DNA from: Rhodospirillaceae bacterium
GTDB lineage: Bacteria; Pseudomonadota; Alphaproteobacteria; SMXQ01
Assembly (NCBI GenBank): GCA_947474495.1
Contig: CANJIM010000011.1
Span: 1 to 53,231, forward strand
Length of the DNA: 53,231 bases
Direction of reading: 5' to 3'
The position numbers were made by a program, and so were the translations under genes. The notes under the pieces are model-generated. The model worked only from the letters and a program-made list of their open reading frames with translations, was not told the origin of the DNA and made no database searches. The first letter of the stretch is position 1. Each line of letters begins with the position of its first letter. Shown here piece after piece: positions 18,799 through 27,337 of this stretch.

Positions 18799-19854
18799 TT
18801 ACTTTTTCTCGATGATGACGTTCTCGCGCTTGCTGGAAGCCTCGCCGGCTTCCTTGAGCACGTCCTTGGGCATCGCGGCGACTTTCTTAACGATGTTCTC
18901 AACCTTTTCGCCGGGGACGAGCTCAATCTCGAGCTTCGCCTTCTCGGCTTCGGCCAGGAATTCCGGATCCACCATCATGGCGTTGAAGGCGTCTCGCAGC
19001 ACCTTGACGCGGTCGGCCGGCACGCCCGGAGGCGCGAGATACGGACGGCCCATCGGCTGGCCCGAGAAAACCACTTCAAGGATCTGACGCTGACGATCGT
19101 TCTTAGCGAGATCGAGGATCAACGGGACGTTCGGCAGATCCGGGTGCTTTTCGAGAGCGAACTGCACGGTGATGTCGAGCTTCTTCTCCGTCAGCCACTG
19201 CGGACGAGTCGACTTGACCGACGACCACGACCAGCCGCAACGGCCTTCCACTTCGCCGCGCTCGATGGCGAGGTTCACGTCGTTGCCGCCCGGATAACCG
19301 GTGATCAACTTCAACTTAGCGCCGAGCACGTTGTTCATGGTCAGCGGGAAGTTGTCGGTGTCGGCGCCGGGGCCGGTGCCGCCGACGACATGCGGCTTGG
19401 TCAGCAGGTCTTCGACCGTCTTGACGCCGGCCGTGTTCCAGAAGCCGCAGATGCTGACTTCGTTGTTCATGCTGCCGATCCAATTGAACTTGGTCGGATC
19501 GAACTTCGCCTGCGCGTTGTCGAACAGCGGCTCGAAAGCCGCGCCACGCGCCACGGTGCCGAACGCGGTGCCGTCCTTCGGCAGGGTGTTGGCGATGGCA
19601 TTGGCGAGCAACAGGCTACCGGCGCCCGGCATGTTGCGTGGGGTCATGTTCGGATTGCCCGGAAGGTGCTTGCCCATGTGGCGCACCAGCACGCGGGCGT
19701 AAGTGTCGTAACCACCGCCGGTGGTGTAGCCGATGTAAACGTCGATGGTTTTGCCCTTGTAGAAGGACGCGGCGTCTTGAGCGGCAGCCGGGGCGGCGCA
19801 GAAGCCGGCGGCGGCGGCGACGAGAGCCAGACGATGAAGTCCAGACATCTTCAT
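18799..19854 (-). CDS. tctC: TctC-family periplasmic binding protein, copy 3
   Basis: 351 residues from the ATG at 19854, which has an AAGGAG ribosome site 7 bases upstream; the frame extends further up but without sense. The signal peptide (about 1-25, ending PAAAQD) precedes a typical TctC fold with TTGGGYDTYAR and NMPGAGS loops and VPADRVKVLRDAF near 280. Its own terminator and a long upstream region make it a single-gene unit. Of the nearby membrane partners, the fused TctAB 1.4 kb downstream has no binding protein of its own and is the best candidate. Ligand unknown. Confidence 0.9.
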   Translation of the reverse strand: MKMSGLHRLALVAAAAGFCAAPAAAQDAASFYKGKTIDVYIGYTTGGGYDTYARVLVRHMGKHLPGNPNMTPRNMPGAGSLLLANAIANTLPKDGTAFGTVARGAAFEPLFDNAQAKFDPTKFNWIGSMNNEVSICGFWNTAGVKTVEDLLTKPHVVGGTGPGADTDNFPLTMNNVLGAKLKLITGYPGGNDVNLAIERGEVEGRCGWSWSSVKSTRPQWLTEKKLDITVQFALEKHPDLPNVPLILDLAKNDRQRQILEVVFSGQPMGRPYLAPPGVPADRVKVLRDAFNAMMVDPEFLAEAEKAKLEIELVPGEKVENIVKKVAAMPKDVLKEAGEASSKRENVIIEKK

Positions 19855-20371
19855 ATGATTACTCCTTGGGGGTTTAAGCCATGCCATGCGGCGCTCAATT
19901 GAGCAGTGCTGCACATTTGATGAACGATTTGGCTTGGGCGACGGAAAAGTCCCAGGCATCCCAGTAAAACGAGCGTTTTTTTTCGAGCCGGGCGCTATGC
20001 GTTATGTTGTTCCGTCGCCGGCATTTCATTTGCGCAGAGACTAGATGCTGCGCCGGGCACGATCAAGACGAAATCATGTTATTTCTAAGGGAATTCAGCG
20101 CAATAAACCTCGTATCAATGCTGGTCCTTTCACAAGGAACCTTTGCAAGTTCGCTCATCCGGCTTCAGCGACGTCTCACCGCGCGAAACCGCCCTTTCTC
20201 GAAGCAAAATGTTGCAGCGCACAACTTTTGGGCAGCCAGATCAAGACAACCGCTCCGCTAACGCCTCCATACCCAATATTTTTGAAGATCCTCACCGCCG
20301 CAGCGGGACGCCGAAGGAAAAGCAGAAGCGCTTCGGCACGCTGATCGCTGCCGAAGCCGCTCCCAGAACGC
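19855..20371. other. Intergenic region upstream of tctC
   Basis: About 520 bases with overlapping short plus-strand open frames that have no recognisable protein features and no ribosome sites. It is lower in GC than its surroundings. It should contain the promoter of the minus-strand tctC. I see nothing else I can support. Confidence 0.4.
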
Positions 20372-20403
20372 AAAAAGCGCCGCAACGACTGCGGCGCTTT
20401 TTC
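20372..20403. terminator. Rho-independent terminator of the half-permease pair
   Basis: A 13-bp symmetrical hairpin (AAAAAGCGCCGCA / TGCGGCGCTTTTT) with T runs on both strands, about 18 bases beyond the stop of the 20.4 kb permease on the minus strand. Confidence 0.87.
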
Positions 20404-20420
20404 TTTGCCGGTGCGGCGCG

Positions 20421-20915
20421 CTAATTCCAGATTTTCTCGAGCAGCAGCGTGATGATGCCGGAGATCGGCGGCAGGCAGGAGGCGGCGATCAGGCGGTTGA
20501 TGACGAAGCGCCGCCCCATCAGCGGCCATTCGAACATGATGACGCGCTGAAATCCAAGCACCGACCAGGCAGTGAGGTAGGTCACCAGAGCCGGCGTGCC
20601 GGCGCCGGCCTTCGACAGCGCGACGATCACCGGAAAGGTGATGATCGGCCCGCCCGGCGTGAAGCCGCCGATCGCCCAGGCGATCAAAATGCCGCGCATC
20701 CCCGATTCGCCGCCGAGCAGATGCGAGATGGTTTCCTGCGGCAGAATCTGGCCGAGGAAACCGGCCGCGAGCAGCGCCAAGGAAACGCGCGGCGCGTTCT
20801 GCATGATCAGCTCGTAGGAGGCGCGCAAGCCAGGCGACAAAAGATTCTTTGGGCTGCGCCAGGCGATGAACATCAGCACCAGCACCATCGCCGCCATTAA
20901 GATCAAACTACCCAC
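20421..20915 (-). CDS. Half-size membrane permease (DUF318/ArsP-like), copy B
   Basis: A 164-residue membrane protein with about four hydrophobic segments. It carries the motif FTPGGPIITFPVIVAL (about 84-99), typical of the PF03773-type permease family, whose usual members have two such halves in one 300-350 residue protein. It starts with a GTG at 20915 that overlaps the stop of the upstream permease by eight bases (GTGGGTAG), so the two are translationally coupled. Its central region is closely similar to that of the upstream protein (TPGGPI, LGFQRVIMFEWPLMG versus LGFQRVMMWEIPLMG). They probably form a heterodimeric transporter of unknown substrate. Confidence 0.75.
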   Translation of the reverse strand: MGSLILMAAMVLVLMFIAWRSPKNLLSPGLRASYELIMQNAPRVSLALLAAGFLGQILPQETISHLLGGESGMRGILIAWAIGGFTPGGPIITFPVIVALSKAGAGTPALVTYLTAWSVLGFQRVIMFEWPLMGRRFVINRLIAASCLPPISGIITLLLEKIWN

Positions 20916-21558
20916 GGCGATCGCCCTCGCCGCGCAACTCGTCTGTCTGTTCCTGCGAGGCCTCGCGCACCGCCTCTTCGAGCCGCTGCTCCTCCGCGGG
21001 CGAATCGGTGCGCGGCGGCAGGCCCGGCAATTGCCGCGCGATATAGCCGGCGATCAGCGGCAGCGGCAGATTGGCGAGCGAGCGCATGACGGCGAAGTCC
21101 ATGCCCATGAGGGGAATTTCCCACATCATGACGCGCTGGAATCCGAGCAAGGCCCAGGAGGTGAGATAGGCGACGAGCGCGCCGCGGTCGGCCCCCGCCA
21201 TGTAGAGCGCGAGCACGAAGGGAAAAGAGGTGATCGGGCCGCCCGGCGTCAGCGCACCGGCGGCGGTGGCGATGACCAGGCCGCGCCAGCCCGACTGCTC
21301 GCCAACCCAATGGGCGACCTTGTCGCGCGGCAGCAGCACCTGGGCGAAGCCGGCGACCAACATCGCCAGCAGGATGCGCGGTGAGATGTAGACCAGCAGC
21401 TCGAGATCGTCATGGAAGGCCTCGAGGAGCGCGTCGTAGCCCTTGAGCCACCAGCAGCCTGCCGCGGCCGCGAGAGTGATGACGACGAACATCCAGAACG
21501 TCCGGTCGAACATTCGAGACAGCAGAGTGCTGGATTTATGACGGGGTTCTTTGGCCAT
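20908..21558 (-). CDS. Half-size membrane permease (DUF318/ArsP-like), copy A
   Basis: 216 residues from the ATG at 21558. One membrane segment lies near 20-40, with three or four more at about 60-170, including LTPGGPITSFPFVLAL and LGFQRVMMWEIPLMG, followed by a charged C-terminal tail of about 35 residues. Start choice is uncertain: the frame is open to a TTG at 21645, and neither start has a good ribosome site. It is a tandem duplicate of the overlapping downstream gene. Together the two equal one full-length permease of the family, which is why I read them as subunits rather than fragments. Confidence 0.72.
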   Translation of the reverse strand: MAKEPRHKSSTLLSRMFDRTFWMFVVITLAAAAGCWWLKGYDALLEAFHDDLELLVYISPRILLAMLVAGFAQVLLPRDKVAHWVGEQSGWRGLVIATAAGALTPGGPITSFPFVLALYMAGADRGALVAYLTSWALLGFQRVMMWEIPLMGMDFAVMRSLANLPLPLIAGYIARQLPGLPPRTDSPAEEQRLEEAVREASQEQTDELRGEGDRRG

Positions 21559-21642
21559 GACACGCGCAAGCGACGGAAGATGCGGAGACAATACAGCAAA
21601 AGCCGCCAGCGAAAAGCGCGCCGAACGCGCATCAGCGATGCG

Positions 21643-21675
21643 CAAAAAGAAAGGGGCGCCTTATCGGCGCCCCTT
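21643..21675 (-). terminator. Rho-independent terminator of the UbiD-family gene
   Basis: Stem AAGGGGCGCC / GGCGCCCCTT with a short loop; on the minus strand it is followed by a T-rich tract, about 25 bases after the stop of the decarboxylase. Confidence 0.82.
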
Positions 21676-21699
21676 CCCTGTTTCAGTCCGTGGACCGAT

Positions 21700-23181
21700 T
21701 TACTTCTTCAGCAAGTGGCCCCACTTGGCGTGGGTCTTCTCTGCGAGTTCAGGCGACGATTCCGCCACCGGCGGGAATTCGTCGATCCACTCGAACGGAC
21801 GGCAAGCATCGACGATCGCGCGCGAGTTGAAGTTGTCGCCAGCCTGCTTGCGCGGATCGAGAGCGCCCGACCAAGCACGGCGGGTGATATCGATGTCTTC
21901 GATCGGATCGCAACGCGAGGCCATGGCCCAGGTCACGTCCCACAGGTTGGACGGATCGATGTCCTCATCGACCACGATCGACCAGCGGCCCAGGTAGTTG
22001 CCGGCGTGGACGTTGCAGCAGAGCTGCGCGGCCTGACGCGAGTGGCCCGGATAAGCCTGCTTGATCGAGATCACGTTGAACAAGCGGCCGCCACCGTTCT
22101 GGTGACACCACACGCCCTGCACGCCGGGAAGGCCGGCGGCTTCGACCTGGTCCCACACCAGCGCCGACTTGATGACCGACTTGGACATCGTGTAGTCGGA
22201 CGGCGGACGGCCCGGACGCGCCATCGTGATGATGGGATCGTTGCGGTAGTAGACGCGCTTGATCTTGACCACATGATCGGCGCGGACGGACGAGGCGTAA
22301 TAGCCGGTCCATTCGCCGAACGGGCCTTCCGGACGCAGATCGTCCGGCGAGATCTCGCCTTCGAGGACGATTTCGCCGTGAGCCGGAATCGGCAGACCGT
22401 GCAGCTCGCTCTTGAGCATATCGAACGGCTTGCCGCGATGGCCGGCGGCATAAGCGAACTCGGACGTGCCGTACTGAATTTCGTTGCCGGCCGCGAGGAA
22501 CATGAGCGGGTCATGACCGACGCTGATGGCGACCGGGCACGGCTTGCCCATCTTGAAGTACTTCTCGCGGATCAGGCGGCCATGCTTGCCGGGGCTCATC
22601 CACAGGCCGACGGTGTTCTTGTCATGCACCATGACGCGGTAGGTGCCGCAGTTCACCCAGTCGGAGTCCGGATCCTTCATGATGACGCAGTCGCCGGTGC
22701 CGATGTAGCGGCCGCCGTCGAGCTCATGCAGGAAGGGCACGGGGAATTTGAAGATGTCGACATCGCCGTCGCGATCGACGTTTTCGAGGATCGGACCGGT
22801 GTTGACGAAACGCGACGGAATCGTCTTGAAGTCCTTCATGCGGTCGCGGTAAGCGCGCACGACGTCCATCGGACCCTTCGGCTCCGGCAAGCCCAACGTC
22901 ATGGCCAGACGGTTCGGCGACGCGGTCATGCCCGAGAGGATGCGGAAGCCCTTCGGATAGCCCGGGATGTTGTCGAACAGGATCGCCGGCGGGTTTTCCG
23001 GGGTTGCGTGATAGATCATTTCGGCGATGGCGCCGATCTCGAGGTTCCAATCGGCCCCTTCGACCTTCTGCAACTCACCCAGGGCCTCGGCGCGGGTCAG
23101 CCACTCGCGCAGGTCCTCGTGCGGGCTATCGTATTTCGTCTTCTTGGACGCCTTCACGGTCGTGTCTTTCGTCTGTGCCAC
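21700..23181 (-). CDS. UbiD-family prenyl-FMN-dependent (de)carboxylase
   Basis: 493 residues from a GTG at 23181; the open frame extends to 23307 but those residues look non-native. UbiD enzymes reversibly decarboxylate aromatic or alpha,beta-unsaturated acids using prenyl-FMN. The catalytic set is visible: R182 in NCGTYR, and E285 and E290 in RPEGPFGEW, with the same spacings as R173/E277/E282 of fungal Fdc1, so it should be active. It lies between the half-permeases and the VirK/YbjX gene as a single unit with its own terminator. Ubiquinone UbiD is possible, but a catabolic role is favoured by the surrounding TctC genes and the second homologue at 52.6 kb. Substrate unknown. Confidence 0.9.
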   Translation of the reverse strand: MAQTKDTTVKASKKTKYDSPHEDLREWLTRAEALGELQKVEGADWNLEIGAIAEMIYHATPENPPAILFDNIPGYPKGFRILSGMTASPNRLAMTLGLPEPKGPMDVVRAYRDRMKDFKTIPSRFVNTGPILENVDRDGDVDIFKFPVPFLHELDGGRYIGTGDCVIMKDPDSDWVNCGTYRVMVHDKNTVGLWMSPGKHGRLIREKYFKMGKPCPVAISVGHDPLMFLAAGNEIQYGTSEFAYAAGHRGKPFDMLKSELHGLPIPAHGEIVLEGEISPDDLRPEGPFGEWTGYYASSVRADHVVKIKRVYYRNDPIITMARPGRPPSDYTMSKSVIKSALVWDQVEAAGLPGVQGVWCHQNGGGRLFNVISIKQAYPGHSRQAAQLCCNVHAGNYLGRWSIVVDEDIDPSNLWDVTWAMASRCDPIEDIDITRRAWSGALDPRKQAGDNFNSRAIVDACRPFEWIDEFPPVAESSPELAEKTHAKWGHLLKK

Positions 23182-23619
23182 TGTGAGTCTCTCTTGTTCG
23201 AGGAACGGGTGACGGAACGAGGCTTGCGCCTCTCGCTCCCACCAAACCGCCGGTGACGGTTGAAGTCTGTCTTGCCGGACATGGCCTCGCGAACGATCGC
23301 GCGGCATTCGATATGCAAATACGGCTTATGGACAGCTGCCTCACCCGCCGTGCCTAAGCTTAAGTGCTAGGGGCTTGTCCGAACATCTTCGGCGTCGCCT
23401 CTTCTCAGCGCGGAGTCGATTGCTAAGTAGCAAACCGGGGCGGTAAAAACAAAACCATAATGCCTAGCTAGCTATACCGTTTTGACCTACGAGCGATACG
23501 TGACCAGAGGGGGGTCAATGGACGGATCGCCCGGCAAAATCGCGACTGCGAGGCCTTCTCAAAGAGCGAACGCCACGCAATAAAATGGCGCGGGGGCCTG
23601 CCGGCGTAAACGCAAGCCT
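23182..23619. other. Intergenic region upstream of the UbiD-family gene
   Basis: About 440 bases. The left part holds the promoter and leader of the minus-strand decarboxylase (weak AGAGAG ribosome site). The rest has an AT-richer patch around 23.43-23.48 kb with TAGCTAGCTA. No gene or RNA recognised. Confidence 0.4.
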
Positions 23620-24498
23620 CTAGGCGATCGCCGGGCCGCCCGAAATGCCCTGCGTCGCCGTTCCAGCCGGCCTCGAGCGCAAGTATTTGTCTCGAAAATT
23701 ATCGCCGGCGACCTGAGCCGCACGCGCCTTTAACTCGCGCTTCAGCCGCGTACGGCGGCGATGAGTGGCGCTGACCTGATCGAGCGGCTTTTGCATGTAG
23801 GGGATCGGGATTTCGAAAAAACCGCGACCGTTCTTGCGCGCCTCGAACTTTTCCCAGAAGGCGTCGTAATTGAACAGCACGGCCTTATCCTTGTTCCACA
23901 GTTGCTCGCCATTGCTGACGCCGCACACCAGATCGATGTTGAGTGTCTCTGCGATTCGAAAAGCCACCGTCGCGAGCAGGAGCTGCGGCGGGATATCGCC
24001 ACAATCCTTAGTCACCATCCGAATATCATCAAAGCGATCCTTGGCGCCCTGCACACGGGCGATCAGCATGGCCGCTTTCGCACTCGCCCCGATGGCACTG
24101 CCCGGCGCGAGGGTGAAGGACATTTCGTAGAGATAGATGTCTCCCACAAAGAACACGAGAGAGAGATCGCCCTCGCGATGATCAAGTTCGTTGAACGACA
24201 ATCGAATCGAACACGTGCAGTGTTCACCCTCATGCCACCATAGCAACGGCTCTTCGCGGATCACGGTCGAAAAGTCGTCGACGACATGGCCTTCGAGATA
24301 GCCGTAGTGAAACTCGAGAATGTCGCGGCGGGTCTGCTTGTTGAAGCCGGACGCGAGATATTGCCGCAGATATTTGGTCGCCAGACCGGGATTCTCGTTT
24401 GCCAAACCGTGGCTATAGCGCCGGCTCAAGGTGCGGACGACTTGCAAATGCTTGCGCAGCATCGTCAGAAGATTTTCATCGGATATCAGGCCGACCAT
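23620..24498 (-). CDS. VirK/YbjX (DUF535) family protein
   Basis: A 292-residue cytoplasmic protein resembling the DUF535 family (VirK of Shigella, YbjX of E. coli), whose biochemical function is not established. Recognisable features are the RRDILEFHYGYLEGH region (about 58-72), the segment LYEMSFTLAPGS (about 126-137), the RVQGAKDRFDDIRM stretch and the C-terminal basic RRRTRLKRELKAR region. The only ATG is at 24498; the frame stays open upstream for about 35 codons without another usual start, so the N-terminus could be longer. Its neighbours are catabolic and transport genes; no functional link is evident. Confidence 0.8.
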   Translation of the reverse strand: MVGLISDENLLTMLRKHLQVVRTLSRRYSHGLANENPGLATKYLRQYLASGFNKQTRRDILEFHYGYLEGHVVDDFSTVIREEPLLWWHEGEHCTCSIRLSFNELDHREGDLSLVFFVGDIYLYEMSFTLAPGSAIGASAKAAMLIARVQGAKDRFDDIRMVTKDCGDIPPQLLLATVAFRIAETLNIDLVCGVSNGEQLWNKDKAVLFNYDAFWEKFEARKNGRGFFEIPIPYMQKPLDQVSATHRRRTRLKRELKARAAQVAGDNFRDKYLRSRPAGTATQGISGGPAIA

Positions 24499-24685
24499 CC
24501 AGCGCGCCGCGGCGCGGAAGCGGCCTTGCCGAAGACGGCGGACAAATTCGCCGAGGACAGTCAGTAACGGCTTAAAAATAAGCCTGCCTCACAAGTTTCA
24601 CACAGCGCCGGGCCACTCTGGCGCATACCGGTGTAGTTTCACACACTAAAACCGAATGATGAAGACCGTTCCATCTGGAATGGCT

Positions 24686-24711
24686 AAAGAAACGGCCGGC
24701 AGCTGGCCGGC
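24686..24711 (-). terminator. Probable terminator of tctC at 24.7 kb
   Basis: A hairpin formed by GGCCGGC and GCCGGCC arms. On the minus strand it is followed by a TTTCTTT tract. It lies about 25 bases beyond the tctC stop. Confidence 0.6.
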
Positions 24712-24734
24712 CCCTGCTCCGCGTTTCTTGCCAA

Positions 24735-25781
24735 TCAGTGATATTTTTTGATCAGCACATGCTCAACGCGATCGCGCAGTTCGGGCGTTACGCTGCCGAC
24801 CAGGCCGACCGCCGTCTTCTTGGCGATGTCCGGACCGATGAAGTCCACATAGCGCTGGCTCTTCTCGCCGTCTGCCTTGAGCTTCTCATCGCTCAGCACT
24901 TCCTTGATCTTCGCCTGCATATAGGCGACGCGGTCGGCCGGTACGCCGGGCGTGGTCATCATGACGCGGCCGAGTTTGTCGAGATCACCGCGGAAATCGA
25001 GCCACCAAGCGTTCTCCGCCGGCATCTGAACCATCTCGAAGACCGTCGGCAGATCCGGGAAAAAACGTGAACGCTCGCGGCTCATGTTGGCGAGCGCCCT
25101 CGCCTGGCCAGATTTGACATAGTTATTGGCCGAAGTGTCGGACAAATAGACCGCGTCCATCTCGCCACGAAACACAGCGAGCGCCGCCTCGTTGGTCCCT
25201 TGATAGCCAATGATCAGCTTACACTTCAGCTGCAGCGCTTCGCAGGTGGCGGCGCCGCCGTCCGACAGGCCGTCGGTCGGCCCCGAGCCGGCCCAGCGGA
25301 TCGTTTCTCCAGCTTTGATCACGTCTTGCGGCGTCTGGTATTTCGAATCGGGCTTGACCAACCAAACCCACGGCGAGGCGCTGACGATGCCGTAATACTC
25401 GAACTTGGCGAGGTCGTAGCGCGCGTTCTGCTGATCGAGCAACTGGCCAAGGCCGGCGGCGGTACCGTTCGCCAAAGTCATCTGCAGACCGTCCGGCGTC
25501 GCGGCATACAGGCGGTTGAGGGATGTCAGGCTACCGGCGCCCGGCTGATTCTCGACCAGCACAGTGGTGCCGATCGCGCGCTCGAGATAGGGCGCGATCA
25601 TGCGCGCATATGAATCGTAGCCGCCGCCCGGCCCGAAGCCGACGATGATCTTCACCGTCTTGCCTTTGTAGAACGACGCGGCGTCTTGCGCGAACGCAGG
25701 TGATAGCGCGGCAGCGCTCGCCATCAGCAGCGCGGCAGGCACGAAGGCGCGCAACGCACGCCCGACTAAAGTCGCGGTCAT
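24735..25781 (-). CDS. tctC: TctC-family periplasmic binding protein, copy 4 (tandem paralogue)
   Basis: 348 residues with a signal peptide (about 1-31, ending SPAFAQD), GPGGGYDSYAR and NQPGAGSL loops, and the C-terminal ending HVLIKKYH. It is very similar along its length to the next gene upstream (26.05-27.11 kb), including an unusual pair of cysteines in TCEALQLKCK and the WWLDFRGDLDKLGR segment, so the two arose by tandem duplication. A GGGAG ribosome site precedes the ATG. No tctA or tctB is adjacent. Each of the pair has its own terminator, suggesting separate transcripts and perhaps different ligands. Confidence 0.9.
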   Translation of the reverse strand: MTATLVGRALRAFVPAALLMASAAALSPAFAQDAASFYKGKTVKIIVGFGPGGGYDSYARMIAPYLERAIGTTVLVENQPGAGSLTSLNRLYAATPDGLQMTLANGTAAGLGQLLDQQNARYDLAKFEYYGIVSASPWVWLVKPDSKYQTPQDVIKAGETIRWAGSGPTDGLSDGGAATCEALQLKCKLIIGYQGTNEAALAVFRGEMDAVYLSDTSANNYVKSGQARALANMSRERSRFFPDLPTVFEMVQMPAENAWWLDFRGDLDKLGRVMMTTPGVPADRVAYMQAKIKEVLSDEKLKADGEKSQRYVDFIGPDIAKKTAVGLVGSVTPELRDRVEHVLIKKYH

Positions 25782-25937
25782 GAAAATCTCCCAGTTGGCC
25801 GGCCGGTTTTGGCTCGGTTTAATAACAGCAGCTCGTTGGCCGCCTGCCTCATCTAGAAGACTAGCACCCTACCCGCGCCGGTCAATTGCGCGCTACGCGG
25901 CGCGAAAGCACTTCATTGTGCGCAGAAAGCGGGCATG

Positions 25938-25973
25938 AAAAGGGGGATGCAGTTGCCCGCATCCCCGATTTTT
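25938..25973 (-). terminator. Rho-independent terminator of tctC at 26.0 kb
   Basis: An 8-9 bp stem GGGGATGC / GCATCCCC; on the minus strand it is followed by a four-T tract, with T residues on the plus strand too. It separates the two tandem tctC genes. Confidence 0.78.
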
Positions 25974-26049
25974 ACGCATACGCTGATGTTACGCGGACTG
26001 GTAAGCGCGGCGGCTTTCGCCGCCTCAACGCCGAGCCGGATACGCAGGC

Positions 26050-27111
26050 TTAGCGGTACTTCTTCATGACCACGTCGACCACGCGCTTTTGCTGGTCAGG
26101 CGTGATATTACCGACGCTCGTGGCAATCTTTTTGGTCTCTTCCGGGCCGATGTAATCGACATAGCGCTGGGTCTTCTCGCCTTCGGCGATCAGCGCCGAA
26201 TTGGTCAGCACCTTCTTGGTCGCCGCCTGCAGGAAGGCCAAGCGATCCTTCGGCGTGTTCGGTGTCGTCACCAGCACGCGACCGAGCGCGTCGAGGTTGG
26301 CGCGGAAGTCGAACCACCACTCCTGTTCCGGCGTCAGCTTGGTCGCCTCAAACACCGTCGGCGTGTCGGGCAGGAAGCGCGAGCGCTTGCGGCCGATCGT
26401 CGTGACGGCGACAGCCTGTCCCGACTTCACATAGTTGGCGGCCGTCGAGTCGGACGTGATGATCGAGTCCATCTCGCCGCGAAACACGGCGATGGCGGCT
26501 TCGTTGCTGCCCTGGTAGGCGATGACGACCTTGCAGGGAAGCTGCAGCGCTTCGCAGGTCATCGCGGCGCCGTCGGACAGGCCGCCGGTCGGGCCCGCGC
26601 CGGCCCAGCGGTTGGGCTCTTTGCTGTTGAGGAAATCGGCGACCGTCTTGCGCTTGCCGTCGACGGCGACTTGCCACACCCACGGCGAAGCGCTGACGAT
26701 GCCGAGATAATCGAGCGTGGCGAGGTCATAGCGCACGTTCGGTGTGTCGAGGATTTGATCGACGCCCGCAGCGGTGCCGTTGACGAGCATGAGCTGCAGG
26801 CCGTCGGGCTGCGCCATGGCGATGCGGTTGATGGCGATGAGGCCGCCGGCGCCAGGCTGGTTCTCGACGATCACCGTCGCGCCGAGCTCTTTCTCAAGAT
26901 ACGGCGCGATCATGCGCGCGTAGGCGTCATAACCGCCGCCGGGGCCGAAGCCGACGACAATGCGCACGGTCTTGCCCTTGTAGAAGGCGGCGCTGTCTTG
27001 CGCCCAAGCTTGATTGGCCGCAGGAGCTGCGGCGAAGCCGGCGGCGATCGCGAAAGCCGCCATGGTCGGCAGCAGGGCGCGCCATAGGCGCGCGAAATGG
27101 GGGGCGTTCAT
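26050..27111 (-). CDS. tctC: TctC-family periplasmic binding protein, copy 5 (tandem paralogue)
   Basis: 353 residues from the ATG at 27111, which has an AGGAGAG ribosome site; the frame extends further upstream without one. The signal peptide is long (about 1-38, ending NQAWAQD). It shares the GPGGGYDAYAR and NQPGAGGL loops, the cysteine pair TCEALQLPCK, and WWFDFRANLDALGR with the 24.7 kb copy. The extracytoplasmic two-lobed fold is expected. No membrane subunit is adjacent. The ligand is unknown; the shared cysteine pair, which could form a disulphide in the periplasm, marks these two as a distinct subfamily among the six in the window. Confidence 0.9.
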   Translation of the reverse strand: MNAPHFARLWRALLPTMAAFAIAAGFAAAPAANQAWAQDSAAFYKGKTVRIVVGFGPGGGYDAYARMIAPYLEKELGATVIVENQPGAGGLIAINRIAMAQPDGLQLMLVNGTAAGVDQILDTPNVRYDLATLDYLGIVSASPWVWQVAVDGKRKTVADFLNSKEPNRWAGAGPTGGLSDGAAMTCEALQLPCKVVIAYQGSNEAAIAVFRGEMDSIITSDSTAANYVKSGQAVAVTTIGRKRSRFLPDTPTVFEATKLTPEQEWWFDFRANLDALGRVLVTTPNTPKDRLAFLQAATKKVLTNSALIAEGEKTQRYVDYIGPEETKKIATSVGNITPDQQKRVVDVVMKKYR

Positions 27112-27337
27112 TGATCTCTCCTGGATGGTCATGGCCCTCAATGAAGGAGGGCCAAAACGGTTCGCCCCATGGGGCTGAAGCTCGGGGGGCAAGCCAGCCG
27201 TGGCGAACCGTCTCAGCAGGAGAGTACTTAAGGTCTCGCGAGAGCGAATCCAAGGGTCTTTTACAAGATGTTTATTATTTTATTTCCTATTAGCCCCTGT
27301 TTTATGCATTAAAAACTCACGCCCAAAGCTTAGGCGC

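Noticed and set aside
20004-20424. Three overlapping short plus-strand open frames upstream of tctC
   Set aside because: They run into a terminator hairpin, lack ribosome sites and encode unconvincing sequence.
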